From NCBI RefSeq assembly GCF_024347515.1, contig NZ_AP025492.1, positions 310,001-374,000 on the forward strand: a DNA stretch of 64,000 bases, in the 5' to 3' direction. Positions 40,833-49,920 of this stretch are shown in pieces. The notes under the pieces were generated by a model that saw only the letters and a list, made by a program, of their open reading frames with translations, had not been told where the DNA came from and ran no database searches. Each line of letters starts with the position of its first letter. Positions within the stretch are counted from its first letter, which is position 1. Source of the DNA: Vibrio gigantis (GTDB lineage: Bacteria > Pseudomonadota > Gammaproteobacteria > Enterobacterales > Vibrionaceae). The position numbers and the translations under genes are program-made.

Positions 40833-41010
40833 AGTAAATGAGAGGTTTGTAAGTGGAGAAAAAAGCAACATCGCTCTGAATATCATGATTTGTTACGTTT
40901 TTATTCTTTGTCTTGAGGAGAGAATAGGAATGCGATTTATCACTGCAGAAAAGCATGCTATTCTTGTGCGCTAAAATTTTCTGAGACTATGAATTTAGAC
41001 GGAGCAAATC

Positions 41011-41568
41011 ATGGCTAGCCGTGGAGTTAACAAAGTTATATTAGTGGGTAACCTAGGTAATGACCCTGAAATTCGTTACATGCCAAATGGTGGCGCAGTA
41101 GCGAACATTACCATTGCAACGTCAGAGTCATGGCGTGATAAAGCAACTGGCGAGCAGCGTGAAAAAACAGAATGGCACCGTGTTGCGCTGTTTGGCAAGC
41201 TAGCGGAAGTTGCTGGTGAGTACCTACGTAAAGGTTCTCAAGTTTACATTGAAGGTCAACTTCAAACTCGTAAATGGCAAGATCAAAGCGGTCAAGATCG
41301 CTACACAACAGAAGTGGTTGTTCAAGGCTTCAACGGTGTTATGCAAATGCTTGGCGGCCGTGCTCAAGGTGGTGCTCCTGCTCAAGGTGGTATGGGTAAC
41401 AACCAACAGCAAGGTGGTTGGGGCCAACCACAGCAGCCACAACAACAGCAGCAACAATACAGTGCTCCAGCTCAACAGCAGCCGAAAGCACCTCAACAAG
41501 CTCCTCAGCAGGCTCAACCTCAATATAATGAGCCGCCAATGGATTTTGATGATGACATCCCATTTTAA
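41011..41568 (+). CDS. ssb: Single-stranded DNA-binding protein SSB
   Basis: Protects single-stranded DNA in replication and repair. The OB-fold (about 1-112) starts [20 protein letters not shown] and contains [21 protein letters not shown] Gln/Gly/Pro-rich disordered linker (about 115-172) leads to the acidic partner-binding tip DFDDDIPF. The 185 residues are within the usual range. No LexA box was found in 40733-41010, unlike E. coli where ssb shares one with uvrA. A hairpin terminator with a TTCG-type loop follows. Confidence 0.97.
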   Translation: MASRGVNKVILVGNLGNDPEIRYMPNGGAVANITIATSESWRDKATGEQREKTEWHRVALFGKLAEVAGEYLRKGSQVYIEGQLQTRKWQDQSGQDRYTTEVVVQGFNGVMQMLGGRAQGGAPAQGGMGNNQQQGGWGQPQQPQQQQQQYSAPAQQQPKAPQQAPQQAQPQYNEPPMDFDDDIPF

Positions 41569-41607
41569 GCCCTGTTTTTAATATATTATAAAGACAGTAT
41601 TAAATTG

Positions 41608-41637
41608 GAAAAAGCCGCGTTCGTCGCGGCTTTTTGT
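41608..41637 (+). terminator. Intrinsic terminator after ssb
   Basis: GAAAAAGCCGCG pairs with CGCGGCTTTTT around TTCGT, then T5. It separates ssb from csrD. Confidence 0.9.
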
Positions 41638-41729
41638 TACCTACAATTCTTAACGCTTTATTTACAACGTCAATTTATAGTATAAGTAGCAATACGGTAT
41701 AATGTGAGTTGAAAAGGATTTCGTTATTC

Positions 41730-43745
41730 ATGAGATATACCCCGACACTAAAATTGAGCACTCGATTGGTCGCATTTGTTACTGTGATAGTGATCAGTGC
41801 GATGTTCATTCTTTTTATTGGTGGCACACTTTCCTTTAAGCGTATTGGACAGGAATATTTAGACCATTATTTGGTTGGTATTGTCGACGTTGTAGATAAA
41901 GAGATGGAAGATCCCGACGCCGCGTATTCAATGCAGCGCTGGATGCCTAAGATGTTACAGGCGAGCAATATTGTTGAGATGAAACTCTCGAACAAGACTG
42001 GCATCGTTTATCGTTTCAAAGATACCTCTCCACAAATTGATCCCAATCGTCTCTATGAGAAAAGCTTTATTTTAGAGCGCAATGAAGGGTATCGAATCGA
42101 ATTTAAAGCACTCCCTCCTTATATTGGCTACAACTATTCAATGGAAGCGATGTGGTCAATTACTTTGGCTGTCGCATTAGTTCTATTCTGTCTTGCTCGT
42201 GGTGTTCGTTGGTTGAAGGAGCAACTCATGGGTTCTGAGATTTTGGAAGAGCGAGGAAGAATGATCTTGGCTGGGCAGGTTGAACCTCATGCAAAGGGAG
42301 ATGAGCGTGAGTGGCCTTATACCGCAAGTGAAGCCTTGGATGTATTGATTGAAGAGTTACAAGATGCTCGTCAAGAACGAAGTCGCTTTGACACATTCAT
42401 TCGTACCCACACCTTCCTAGATAAACTCACGGGAACCGCAAACCGAGTTTTATTCGATAATAAGCTAGAATCGGCACTGCATGAGAGTGGTGCTCGAGGT
42501 GGTGTGCTACTGATACGCATCGACGAATGGGAGCAAGTTCGTGATGCTAACGATAAGCAAATCACTGACGGCTTTATTATTGAAGTCGGTGAAGTACTAT
42601 CGAATATCGTTCAGCGTTATCCTGATGTCATTTTTTCTCGTTATTATGAAGCGGACTTTGCTGTATTTATCCCTCATCAAGGAGCAAAAGATATTGCGAC
42701 CTTGGCCGCTCAGTGCTTAAGACAGTTAGATAAGCTAACCCCTCCAGAGCCTTTGGAATCGGATAACTGGTGTCATATCGGTGTGACCATGTATACCGAA
42801 GGTGAGCGCCACAGTCAGATTATGGATGAAACGGAAACGGCATTAAAGAGTGCTCAGTTAGAGCGTATTAATAACTGGAGCCGTTACCCGAAACAGAATA
42901 AGAACGAGCTTGATAGAGGCAGTGTTCGTTGGAGAACATTACTTGATAAAGCGCTGATTCCTGAAAATTTAGTAATCTTTGCTCAGCGGTGTTATCTTAT
43001 GCCGGAATCTGGTCAAGCCAATGAATTACATAGAGAAATATTCACTAGAATTCAGGACCCTGACAAAGGCTTATTGAAATCGTCTCGATTTATGCCTGCG
43101 GTTGAGCAAGTGGGTTATCAAGCTCAAATGGACCAATCGGTCCTAAGGGTTTTGTTGAAATCGCTGAAAGAATCAACTCAGCCTATCAACTACTCTGTGA
43201 ACCTGAATGTGACTCCATTTGCTAATAAACAGCATTTTAAGTGGTTCAGAAGTGAGTTGTTACAGCTCTCTGCTCAACACCGTTCTCAGCTTGCTTTTGA
43301 GTTTCCCGAAGGGCACTTGATTGCTCATCTTGATTATATGAGACCGGTGGCAAAGATGCTGCGAGGTTTAGGGTGTAAAATTGTGGTTGGCCAAGCTGGA
43401 CGAACCATTGTTAGCACTCACTATATAAAGGATTTGAAAGTTAATTATATTAAGCTTCATCGAAGCCTAATAAAGAAAATCGATCAAAGGCATGAGAACC
43501 AACTGTTTGTCCGAAGCTTAATTGGGGCTTGCGGTGATTCTCCAACTCAAGTGATTGCAGTTGGAGTCGAGACAAAACAAGAAAAGAATACCTTGATAGA
43601 GTTAGGCATTAACGGCTATCAAGGGAGATATTTCGACGAAGAACAACAAATTATTCCTTTACCTAATCAAGCTGAAAAGGCCGTGAAAGCGGAATCTGTT
43701 GTCAAAGTTGGAAGAAGAAATCGATGGCGTAAGAGTAGTAGTTAA
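41730..43745 (+). CDS. csrD: RNase E specificity factor CsrD (MshH)
   Basis: CsrD directs RNase E to the CsrB/CsrC small RNAs and so tunes carbon storage and biofilm. The 671-residue protein has a membrane segment at about 14-36, a periplasmic part, a second membrane segment near 138-158, then GGDEF-like (about 215-385) and EAL-like (about 400-645) domains. Both are degenerate: the GGDEF site reads YYEADFAVF and the EAL metal-binding residues are missing, as in CsrD, so no c-di-GMP turnover is expected. The start at 41730 uses AAGGA 11 bp upstream; a TTG at 41709 is also in frame. It lies 2 bp before mshI and is named mshH in V. cholerae. Confidence 0.88.
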   Translation: MRYTPTLKLSTRLVAFVTVIVISAMFILFIGGTLSFKRIGQEYLDHYLVGIVDVVDKEMEDPDAAYSMQRWMPKMLQASNIVEMKLSNKTGIVYRFKDTSPQIDPNRLYEKSFILERNEGYRIEFKALPPYIGYNYSMEAMWSITLAVALVLFCLARGVRWLKEQLMGSEILEERGRMILAGQVEPHAKGDEREWPYTASEALDVLIEELQDARQERSRFDTFIRTHTFLDKLTGTANRVLFDNKLESALHESGARGGVLLIRIDEWEQVRDANDKQITDGFIIEVGEVLSNIVQRYPDVIFSRYYEADFAVFIPHQGAKDIATLAAQCLRQLDKLTPPEPLESDNWCHIGVTMYTEGERHSQIMDETETALKSAQLERINNWSRYPKQNKNELDRGSVRWRTLLDKALIPENLVIFAQRCYLMPESGQANELHREIFTRIQDPDKGLLKSSRFMPAVEQVGYQAQMDQSVLRVLLKSLKESTQPINYSVNLNVTPFANKQHFKWFRSELLQLSAQHRSQLAFEFPEGHLIAHLDYMRPVAKMLRGLGCKIVVGQAGRTIVSTHYIKDLKVNYIKLHRSLIKKIDQRHENQLFVRSLIGACGDSPTQVIAVGVETKQEKNTLIELGINGYQGRYFDEEQQIIPLPNQAEKAVKAESVVKVGRRNRWRKSSS

Positions 43746-43747
43746 GA

Positions 43748-45190
43748 ATGAATTTTAAAGCGATTTTAGACAAGATAAAGCCAACGAATAATAAAGGTAG
43801 CTCACAAGTTGTTCTATTGGGCAATGATGCTATTTATATTTCATCGATAGATCAAGAACCTCAAGTAACCAGTATTCCAGTGGTTAATGGAGACTGGGAA
43901 AGTGCGTTAAAAAAATCGCTTAGCAGTGAGGCGTTTACCAGTAATAGCCTTCAGCTCATTGTCTGTGCGAACTACTACCAAACCTACCAAATTGATAAAC
44001 CTGATATTCCAGAAAGTGAATGGTCGGTAGCACTGCCTTTTTTACTCAAAGATCTTGTTTCTGAAAGAGTCACTGAAATTACGGCGAGTGCGGTCGCGCT
44101 ACCGACGTCGAACAAGCTGCAAGTGTATGTGTTGCCTAAAAAGCTGTTAGATAAGGTCCTAAAGGTTACCAACTCAGTTCAGGTAGAACTAAGTGGTGTG
44201 GTTCCAGAAGATGAAATTTGGGGTTACAGCGCTGGCGAACTGTCTAATTTCATTCTTTTACAACGTAGCACTAATTCACACTTTAAGCTTGGTGCGTTTG
44301 TTGAAAATACCGTTTGCTTTCAAAGAACAATTCGCAGCGTTGTTCCACCTTTAACAGGTGTTGCGTCAAGTGCTCTACAATTGGACGGCCTTGCTTTAGA
44401 GCTTCAACGTTCGATTGATTATCTTTCTTCTCAAATTAAAGGTACTCAACTTCACCAGCTGAAAATCTGTTGTGACGAAGAAGATGAAGCAGAGTTGCAA
44501 AGTACTTTAAATAGTACATTGAGCTCGACAGTTTCACTGTTGATTGAAGGAGAGCGTGATAATTCAGAGAGTTTGTTGGTTAAACTCGCCGCTGAAAAAA
44601 ATGCTTTTAACGTCAATCTTTACCCTGAACATCTCAAGCCTAAAAAAGAATATTTTACGCTGACAAATGTTGTTGCGAGTTGGGGGGTAGTTTGTATTTT
44701 GCTGCTTGGCGGTTACTTTACGATGCAGTATCAAGTCTCTAATCTAGATAAAGAACTAACAGCCCTGCAACAAGACTCGAATCAACTTAACAAACAAGTT
44801 AACCAATTGAATAGTAAGTTAACTCAGCATAAACCGTCTCCAGAGAAAGTCGCAGCTGTTGCGCGTCTCAAACGTGAGACTGAGGCTAAAAAAGAGGCTT
44901 TGAAGGCTGTCGGACAATACGACGAATCCCAACAAGTCGGGTATTCTGGCGTCATGAATTCCTTAGCTAAATTAGGCCGAAATGACATCTCTCTTTCGCA
45001 CATCTACATGACCCACGATACTTTAGACCTTAGTGGTTTGGCTCGTAACGCAAATGTCGTTCCTAACTGGATTGGTCAGTTCAAAAGTGAGCTTAATTTA
45101 GTTGGACGCGCTTTTGAAAAGCTAAAAATTGGTCGCAATGATCAAGATGTGGTGACGTTCGAGTTAAGTACTCGTCGGGAGAGTAAATAA
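43748..45190 (+). CDS. mshI: MSHA biogenesis protein MshI (PilM/PilN-like)
   Basis: A 480-residue platform protein of the mannose-sensitive haemagglutinin type IV pilus. The first ~290 residues have an actin-like PilM-type pattern (VVLLGNDAIYISSI, LQLDGLALELQRSIDYL). A membrane helix follows at about 300-325 (NVVASWGVVCILLLGGYF), then a coiled coil (LDKELTALQQDSNQLNKQV) and a PilN-like periplasmic domain to the end. It therefore combines the parts that are separate PilM and PilN proteins in other type IV pili. It overlaps mshJ by one base. Confidence 0.88.
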   Translation: MNFKAILDKIKPTNNKGSSQVVLLGNDAIYISSIDQEPQVTSIPVVNGDWESALKKSLSSEAFTSNSLQLIVCANYYQTYQIDKPDIPESEWSVALPFLLKDLVSERVTEITASAVALPTSNKLQVYVLPKKLLDKVLKVTNSVQVELSGVVPEDEIWGYSAGELSNFILLQRSTNSHFKLGAFVENTVCFQRTIRSVVPPLTGVASSALQLDGLALELQRSIDYLSSQIKGTQLHQLKICCDEEDEAELQSTLNSTLSSTVSLLIEGERDNSESLLVKLAAEKNAFNVNLYPEHLKPKKEYFTLTNVVASWGVVCILLLGGYFTMQYQVSNLDKELTALQQDSNQLNKQVNQLNSKLTQHKPSPEKVAAVARLKRETEAKKEALKAVGQYDESQQVGYSGVMNSLAKLGRNDISLSHIYMTHDTLDLSGLARNANVVPNWIGQFKSELNLVGRAFEKLKIGRNDQDVVTFELSTRRESK

Positions 45191-45837
45191 TGCAGCAGTG
45201 GAATCAGCTTAGCGATAAGTTTCTTGCATTAAGTCAAAGAGAAAAATGGCTACTTTTCGTGTGCGGTTTTGTGGGTTTATCCATGTTGCTGTTCACCTTA
45301 TTAGTTGAGCCAGCGTATCTCGATCTACAAGCTAAAAATGCCAAGGCGACCAATCTGACTCAATCGAACCAAAGGCAGCAGGGGGAGTTACTTGTTCTGC
45401 AAGCTAAGTTAAACAAAGACCCAGACAAAGAAATTAATCGAGAGTACAAAAAGCTGCTGGTGGAGAGTCAAGATCTCTCACTGCAGCTTTCGCAGATTGT
45501 TGATGGGTTAATCACACCGTCTCAAATGTCGCAGTTATTGGAGAGCGTTCTTAACGCCGGTAATGGGCTAAAGCTTGAATCGCTAGAGTCGTTAAAACCA
45601 GAAGCGATTTCGAACAATAAAGAGACCAGTGAATATTCAGGCTACTTTCTTCACCCTGTAAGAATGGAGCTAACTGGCAGTTACTTTGATATATCAGCTT
45701 ACCTTCAAGCTCTTGAGTCTCTGCCTGTGAGCTACTACTGGCGCACATTTGAATACTCAGTAGAAGAATACCCTAAAGCTCGACTGGTGTTCGAGGTTTA
45801 CACACTTGGCACTAGACAGGAGTTTATCGGTGGTTAG
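45190..45837 (+). CDS. mshJ: MSHA biogenesis protein MshJ (PilO-like)
   Basis: 215 residues with a short cytoplasmic start, one membrane helix (about 20-38, LLFVCGFVGLSMLLFTLLV), a coiled-coil stretch (about 45-100) and a small alpha/beta periplasmic domain. This is the PilO/GspM architecture, which pairs with the PilN-like part of MshI to align the pilus platform. The start codon overlaps the mshI stop by one base (TAATG), and the end overlaps mshK by 8 bp. Confidence 0.85.
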   Translation: MQQWNQLSDKFLALSQREKWLLFVCGFVGLSMLLFTLLVEPAYLDLQAKNAKATNLTQSNQRQQGELLVLQAKLNKDPDKEINREYKKLLVESQDLSLQLSQIVDGLITPSQMSQLLESVLNAGNGLKLESLESLKPEAISNNKETSEYSGYFLHPVRMELTGSYFDISAYLQALESLPVSYYWRTFEYSVEEYPKARLVFEVYTLGTRQEFIGG

Positions 45838-46159
45838 AACTCTTTTGTTGTCTTTGCTGTTTAGCAGTTTCACGGTGTGGGCTGAGCAAGATCCAACGGC
45901 GCCATTAGGCTGGCTTTCGCCTCAACAGAAAACTACGCCTGCTAAGAAAGCACCAACTCGTTATCGCTTACCTTCTTTGGAAAGCATCGTGTGTAAAGGA
46001 GATACGCCTTGCTATGCGATTATGAATGGTCAGATTCTCGGACAAGGGGAAACGATCAGAGGGTACCGAGTTAAGAATATAGATCCAGAATACGTCACTC
46101 TGCAGAGAAGCTCTAAGCAGTGGAAATTAGAGATGTTCTCTTTAGATGTTAAGAAATAA
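45830..46159 (+). CDS. mshK: MSHA biogenesis protein MshK (PilP-like)
   Basis: A 109-residue exported protein. GTG at 45830 was chosen because AGGAG at 45818-45822 is 7 bp upstream and because it starts directly with a signal peptide (VRTLLLSLLFSSFTVWA, cleaved before EQDPTAPLG). The DPTAPL segment and the small C-terminal beta domain (RLPSLESIVCKGDTPCYAIMNGQIL) resemble the GspC/PilP homology region, which contacts the secretin. The Cys pair C62/C67 could form a disulfide. Confidence 0.8.
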   Translation: MVRTLLLSLLFSSFTVWAEQDPTAPLGWLSPQQKTTPAKKAPTRYRLPSLESIVCKGDTPCYAIMNGQILGQGETIRGYRVKNIDPEYVTLQRSSKQWKLEMFSLDVKK

Positions 46160-46178
46160 TTAAGGTTAGAGTGAAGAC

Positions 46179-47846
46179 ATGCGTAAACTTGTAGTAGCAA
46201 TCCTAGTGTCATCTTTAGTCGGCTGTTCGATGGGGCATAGAGATCCTGTTGAGATTAAAGAGTCTTTAAACGAATCTATTAATGAAGCGAACAGCAGAGC
46301 GCTTCATGAGTTACCTTCATCGGTACAAGATGACCTTATGCCTCAGTTAAATTCTGACTCCATGTCTCCGGGTATGGAAACCGTTAAGCGTTTTCGTATT
46401 CAAGCAAAAGGCGTTGAAGCGAGGACTTTCTTTGCAAGCTTAGTGAAAGGTACTGAGTATAGTGCGGCTATTCACCCAAGTGTGTCTGGAAATCTCACCC
46501 TTAACCTAACAGATGTGACGTTAGATGAGGTATTGGCTGTTGCTCAAGATATGTATGGCTACGATATTGAAAAGCGTGGCAAAGTGATTCAAGTTTACCC
46601 TGCCGGCCTTCGCACTGTAACTATTCCTGTCGATTACTTACAAGTTAAGCGTTCAGGTCGTTCATTGACGACCATCACGACAGGCACGATCTCTAATTCA
46701 GATAACAGTTCATCGAGCTCTTCAAGTTCAGACTCTAACTCGTCAAACTCATCCAATTCATCTAACTCTTCGAACTCGACATCGAACGGTGGTACAGAGA
46801 TTGAAACGACTTCTGAAAGTGATTTCTGGCCACAGCTTGAAGCGGCAGTCGCTCACTTAATTGGTTCCGGTGATGGACAAAGCGTTGTAGTTACCCCGCA
46901 AGCGAGTGTGATTACGGTACGTGCTTACCCTGACGAAATTCGTGAGGTTCGAGAGTTCCTGGGTATATCTCAAAAGCGTCTGCAACGCCAAGTTATCTTG
47001 GAAGCCAAAATCATGGAAGTCACCCTGAGTGACGGTTATCAGCAGGGCATTAATTGGACCAAGATGTTTTCGTCGAACGGTACAAATTACACAATAGGTA
47101 TGGGCTCTATTGTTAAAGATGCAGCTGGTACTATCATCCCGGGAACACTGCCTGGGATGGACCCGATTGGTGCCGCTTTAGGCGGTCAATCCAATATTGT
47201 TGTTTCTGGTGGTAGCTTTGAAGCAGTATTAAGTTTCATGGATACACAGGGTGACTTGAACGTACTATCGAGCCCTCGCGTAACGGCTGCAAACAATCAA
47301 AAAGCAGTGATCAAGGTTGGTACAGACGAATACTACGTGACGGATTTATCAAGTGCGGTTGGCAGTGGTGACAACGCTAATGTGGCGCCTGAAGTTGAGT
47401 TAACGCCGTTTTTCTCTGGTATATCTTTGGATGTAACCCCTCAGATAGACGATGAAGGCAGTGTGTTCTTACATGTTCACCCAGCAGTTATCGAGGTAGA
47501 TGAAGAGGTGAAAGAGCTTAACTTAGGTTCAACAACGGGTGTGGTTCAACTCCCTTTGGCGAAAAGCTCTATTCGTGAATCTGACTCCGTGATTCGAGCT
47601 CGAGACGGTGATGTGGTTGTTATTGGTGGTTTGATGAAATCTAACACTACTGATGTGACGTCGAAAGTCCCGTTCTTCGGTGATATCCCTGCATTAGGTC
47701 ATTTATTCCGCAATACCAATCAGTTAACGCAAAAAACTGAGCTTGTGATCTTGCTTAAGCCAACGATCGTGGGTGTGAATACTTGGCAAAATGAGTTGGA
47801 GCGTTCACGTGATCTTCTTCAACAGTGGTTCCCTGATGAAGAGTAG
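46179..47846 (+). CDS. mshL: MSHA outer-membrane secretin MshL
   Basis: A 555-residue lipoprotein secretin forming the pilus exit pore. The lipobox LVGC gives a lipidated Cys16. An N-terminal STN/N0-like domain (about 70-140) is followed by a low-complexity Ser/Asn linker (about 171-201), an N1-type domain, and the C-terminal secretin domain (about 265-545) with its VPFFGDIPALGHLFR signature. The linker is encoded by varied codons, so it is a protein-level repeat more than a DNA repeat. It belongs to the mshI-F gene run. Confidence 0.92.
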   Translation: MRKLVVAILVSSLVGCSMGHRDPVEIKESLNESINEANSRALHELPSSVQDDLMPQLNSDSMSPGMETVKRFRIQAKGVEARTFFASLVKGTEYSAAIHPSVSGNLTLNLTDVTLDEVLAVAQDMYGYDIEKRGKVIQVYPAGLRTVTIPVDYLQVKRSGRSLTTITTGTISNSDNSSSSSSSSDSNSSNSSNSSNSSNSTSNGGTEIETTSESDFWPQLEAAVAHLIGSGDGQSVVVTPQASVITVRAYPDEIREVREFLGISQKRLQRQVILEAKIMEVTLSDGYQQGINWTKMFSSNGTNYTIGMGSIVKDAAGTIIPGTLPGMDPIGAALGGQSNIVVSGGSFEAVLSFMDTQGDLNVLSSPRVTAANNQKAVIKVGTDEYYVTDLSSAVGSGDNANVAPEVELTPFFSGISLDVTPQIDDEGSVFLHVHPAVIEVDEEVKELNLGSTTGVVQLPLAKSSIRESDSVIRARDGDVVVIGGLMKSNTTDVTSKVPFFGDIPALGHLFRNTNQLTQKTELVILLKPTIVGVNTWQNELERSRDLLQQWFPDEE

Positions 47847-47899
47847 TTGCTCACCTTTTCAATATAGAGTGGCTGTGTCTCACTAAGCTAGGTCGTCGT

Positions 47900-48739
47900 A
47901 TGTATCAAGCTCATTTTGGTTTTGAACAGCTGCCATTTACCTTAACGCCGAATACAGATTTTTTTTATGGTTTAGCGCCTCATTTCGAAGCGATTCAAAC
48001 GGTAATCTCGGCGTTGGAAATGGGGGAGGGCGTGATTAAGGTGACTGGAGAGGTTGGCACCGGTAAGACGATGGTTTGTCGGATGTTGGTCAATCACCTA
48101 GAAGACTGTACCGCATTAATTTACCTGCCAAATCCCGTGTTGTCCGGAGCTGATTTACGTCATGCTGTTGCAAAAGAGCTTGATTTAGCTGTTAAGAACG
48201 AAGCCACCCTGGTGGATAACATTCAACATAAGTTGATTGAACTACATAACTCAGGCTTAAGAGTGGTTGCGATTATTGATGAGGCGCAAGCTCTCTCTGA
48301 CGAAGCGTTGGAGACATTGAGATTGTTCGGCAATCTGGAAACTGAAGATAAAAAGTTACTTCAGATAGTGTTGCTTGGGCAACCTGAATTAGACGCTCGG
48401 TTAGAGGCTTATCACCTAAGACAGTTTCGTCAAAGAATCACGTTTAGTTCAACACTGAGGCCACTAACTCTCGATGAAACGGTAGCGTATATTGATAATC
48501 GAATCGTTAAATCTGGTGGCAGCCCTGAGCTATTCAGCTTGAATCAAAAAAAGGCGATCTGTCGTTCGACGTTAGGTATCCCTAGATTGATAAACCAACT
48601 TTGCCATAAGGCTTTATTGCTTTCATTCAGTGAAGATAAGAAAAGTATCGATAACCAACATCTGTTTTCCGCTATGCATGAAACGTACGATGTGTGTAAG
48701 CCTAAATTTAAAACGCCAATACTGTGGGGTTGGAATTAA
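47900..48739 (+). CDS. mshM: MSHA biogenesis ATPase MshM (ExeA-like)
   Basis: A 279-residue AAA+ ATPase of the GspA/ExeA family. It starts MYQAHFGFEQLPFTLTPN, the usual ExeA opening. Walker A GEVGTGKT is at residues 50-57 and Walker B VVAIIDEAQAL near 118-128. ExeA-type proteins help place or assemble the secretin. It ends 2 bp before the mshN start. The lack of a C-terminal peptidoglycan-binding domain is normal for MshM. Confidence 0.9.
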   Translation: MYQAHFGFEQLPFTLTPNTDFFYGLAPHFEAIQTVISALEMGEGVIKVTGEVGTGKTMVCRMLVNHLEDCTALIYLPNPVLSGADLRHAVAKELDLAVKNEATLVDNIQHKLIELHNSGLRVVAIIDEAQALSDEALETLRLFGNLETEDKKLLQIVLLGQPELDARLEAYHLRQFRQRITFSSTLRPLTLDETVAYIDNRIVKSGGSPELFSLNQKKAICRSTLGIPRLINQLCHKALLLSFSEDKKSIDNQHLFSAMHETYDVCKPKFKTPILWGWN

Positions 48740-48741
48740 TT

Positions 48742-49920
48742 ATGAGCGTCATTAACAACGCCTTGTCTGAATTGGCAAAGAAAAAATCCGCGACTTCGAT
48801 TGAAGCAGCAGTCGTGCCTAAAGTAAAAACACGTTCTCCATTGGTTTGGGTCGTTGCAGGTTTTACTTTGAGTTTAGCTATGGGAGGCTGGGCGATATCG
48901 CAAGGCCCTGTTGTTGAGCAATCAATATCAACTCGAGATTTACAGGTGCAAGTTTCTGTCGTTGATGATTCAAATGGCGTTCAGGAAGCTGCTCAACCAA
49001 TCTCATCGCCAACTAAGAAATTGGTGATGCTAGACTCTGCGAACGTTTCAACAGAAAACACAGCGATTGTAAAAAGCACTCAAGCTAAGCCTGTTGTATC
49101 TAAGCCTATTGTATCTGGCTCGGTTGCAGCGTCTGTCCCAAAAGCGACAAAACAGCCAACACCAGCTAAGCCCCTAAGCGCTCCCAAAACGACTAAGACT
49201 GAAATACCCCAGCCGATTTACGTTGCTAGCTTAGCAAAAATAGAACCAGCCCCTACTTCTAATAATGAATCAGTAGTTTCTGGTGGTTCAGAAAGTAGCG
49301 GAATGATGATCGAACAGGTTGAGCTAACCCCTGAACAGTTATCTGTGAATGCACAAGGTAGAGCTCAGAAAGCGCTGGATGCGAATGATCTTACTGGTGC
49401 TCTGAAAGGCTACACTGAAGCTCTACGTTATACGCCGCGAAATGAAGATGTCCGTCAGAAACTTGCGATTCTCTACTTTGGTAAAGGTGATACTCGTAAA
49501 GCGTACGAGCTGTTTCAGTCAGGAATTAAGCTTAATATTAACAGCGAAAAGCTACGCTTGGGCCTATCTAAGCTTTTGGTTAAAGCAAACCAAGCAGAAG
49601 CGGCTTTAAGTCCATTAATACATTTACCGCCGAACCCTACGCAAGATTATCTAGCTATGCGTGCAGCATTGAGTCAAAAGTCTCAGCAAGAAGAAGTGGC
49701 ATTGGAAAGTTACCAAAAGTTGGTTGAGATTGATTCAGATAATGCTCGCTGGTGGTTAGGCTTAGCGATCCAGCAAGAACGTCAGCTCGATTTCGTAGCA
49801 GCTAAAGCGTCATACCAAGGTGCGTTAACTAGGGTAGGTATCTCATCTCAATCACAAAGCTTTGTGCGTGACCGGTTAAAAATACTCAATGCTTTAGAGG
49901 AGAGCGGCGATGCAAATTAG
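48742..49920 (+). CDS. mshN: MSHA biogenesis protein MshN (TPR protein)
   Basis: 392 residues: a cytoplasmic start MSVINNALSELAKKKS, one membrane helix (about 33-52, LVWVVAGFTLSLAMGGWAI), a long Pro/Lys/Ser-rich periplasmic stretch to about residue 190, then tetratricopeptide repeats (about 205-390; AQKALDANDLTGALKGYTEAL). It resembles GspB/PilF-like helpers, and TPRs suggest a scaffold role next to MshM and the secretin. The ATG at 48742 is preferred because MSVIN is the usual family start. It overlaps mshE by 11 bp. Confidence 0.87.
   Translation: MSVINNALSELAKKKSATSIEAAVVPKVKTRSPLVWVVAGFTLSLAMGGWAISQGPVVEQSISTRDLQVQVSVVDDSNGVQEAAQPISSPTKKLVMLDSANVSTENTAIVKSTQAKPVVSKPIVSGSVAASVPKATKQPTPAKPLSAPKTTKTEIPQPIYVASLAKIEPAPTSNNESVVSGGSESSGMMIEQVELTPEQLSVNAQGRAQKALDANDLTGALKGYTEALRYTPRNEDVRQKLAILYFGKGDTRKAYELFQSGIKLNINSEKLRLGLSKLLVKANQAEAALSPLIHLPPNPTQDYLAMRAALSQKSQQEEVALESYQKLVEIDSDNARWWLGLAIQQERQLDFVAAKASYQGALTRVGISSQSQSFVRDRLKILNALEESGDAN

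Noticed and set aside
40733..41010. LexA box for ssb
   Set aside because: No CTG-N10-CAG spacing was found in the gap.
41210..41581. Overlapping frames in ssb (41210-41581 plus, 41224-41523 minus)
   Set aside because: Low-complexity CAG/CAA codons of the SSB linker leave other frames open; this is a compositional effect.
46691..46783. Possible DNA microsatellite in mshL suitable for phase variation
   Set aside because: The units differ by many synonymous changes and are multiples of three, so slippage would not shift the frame.
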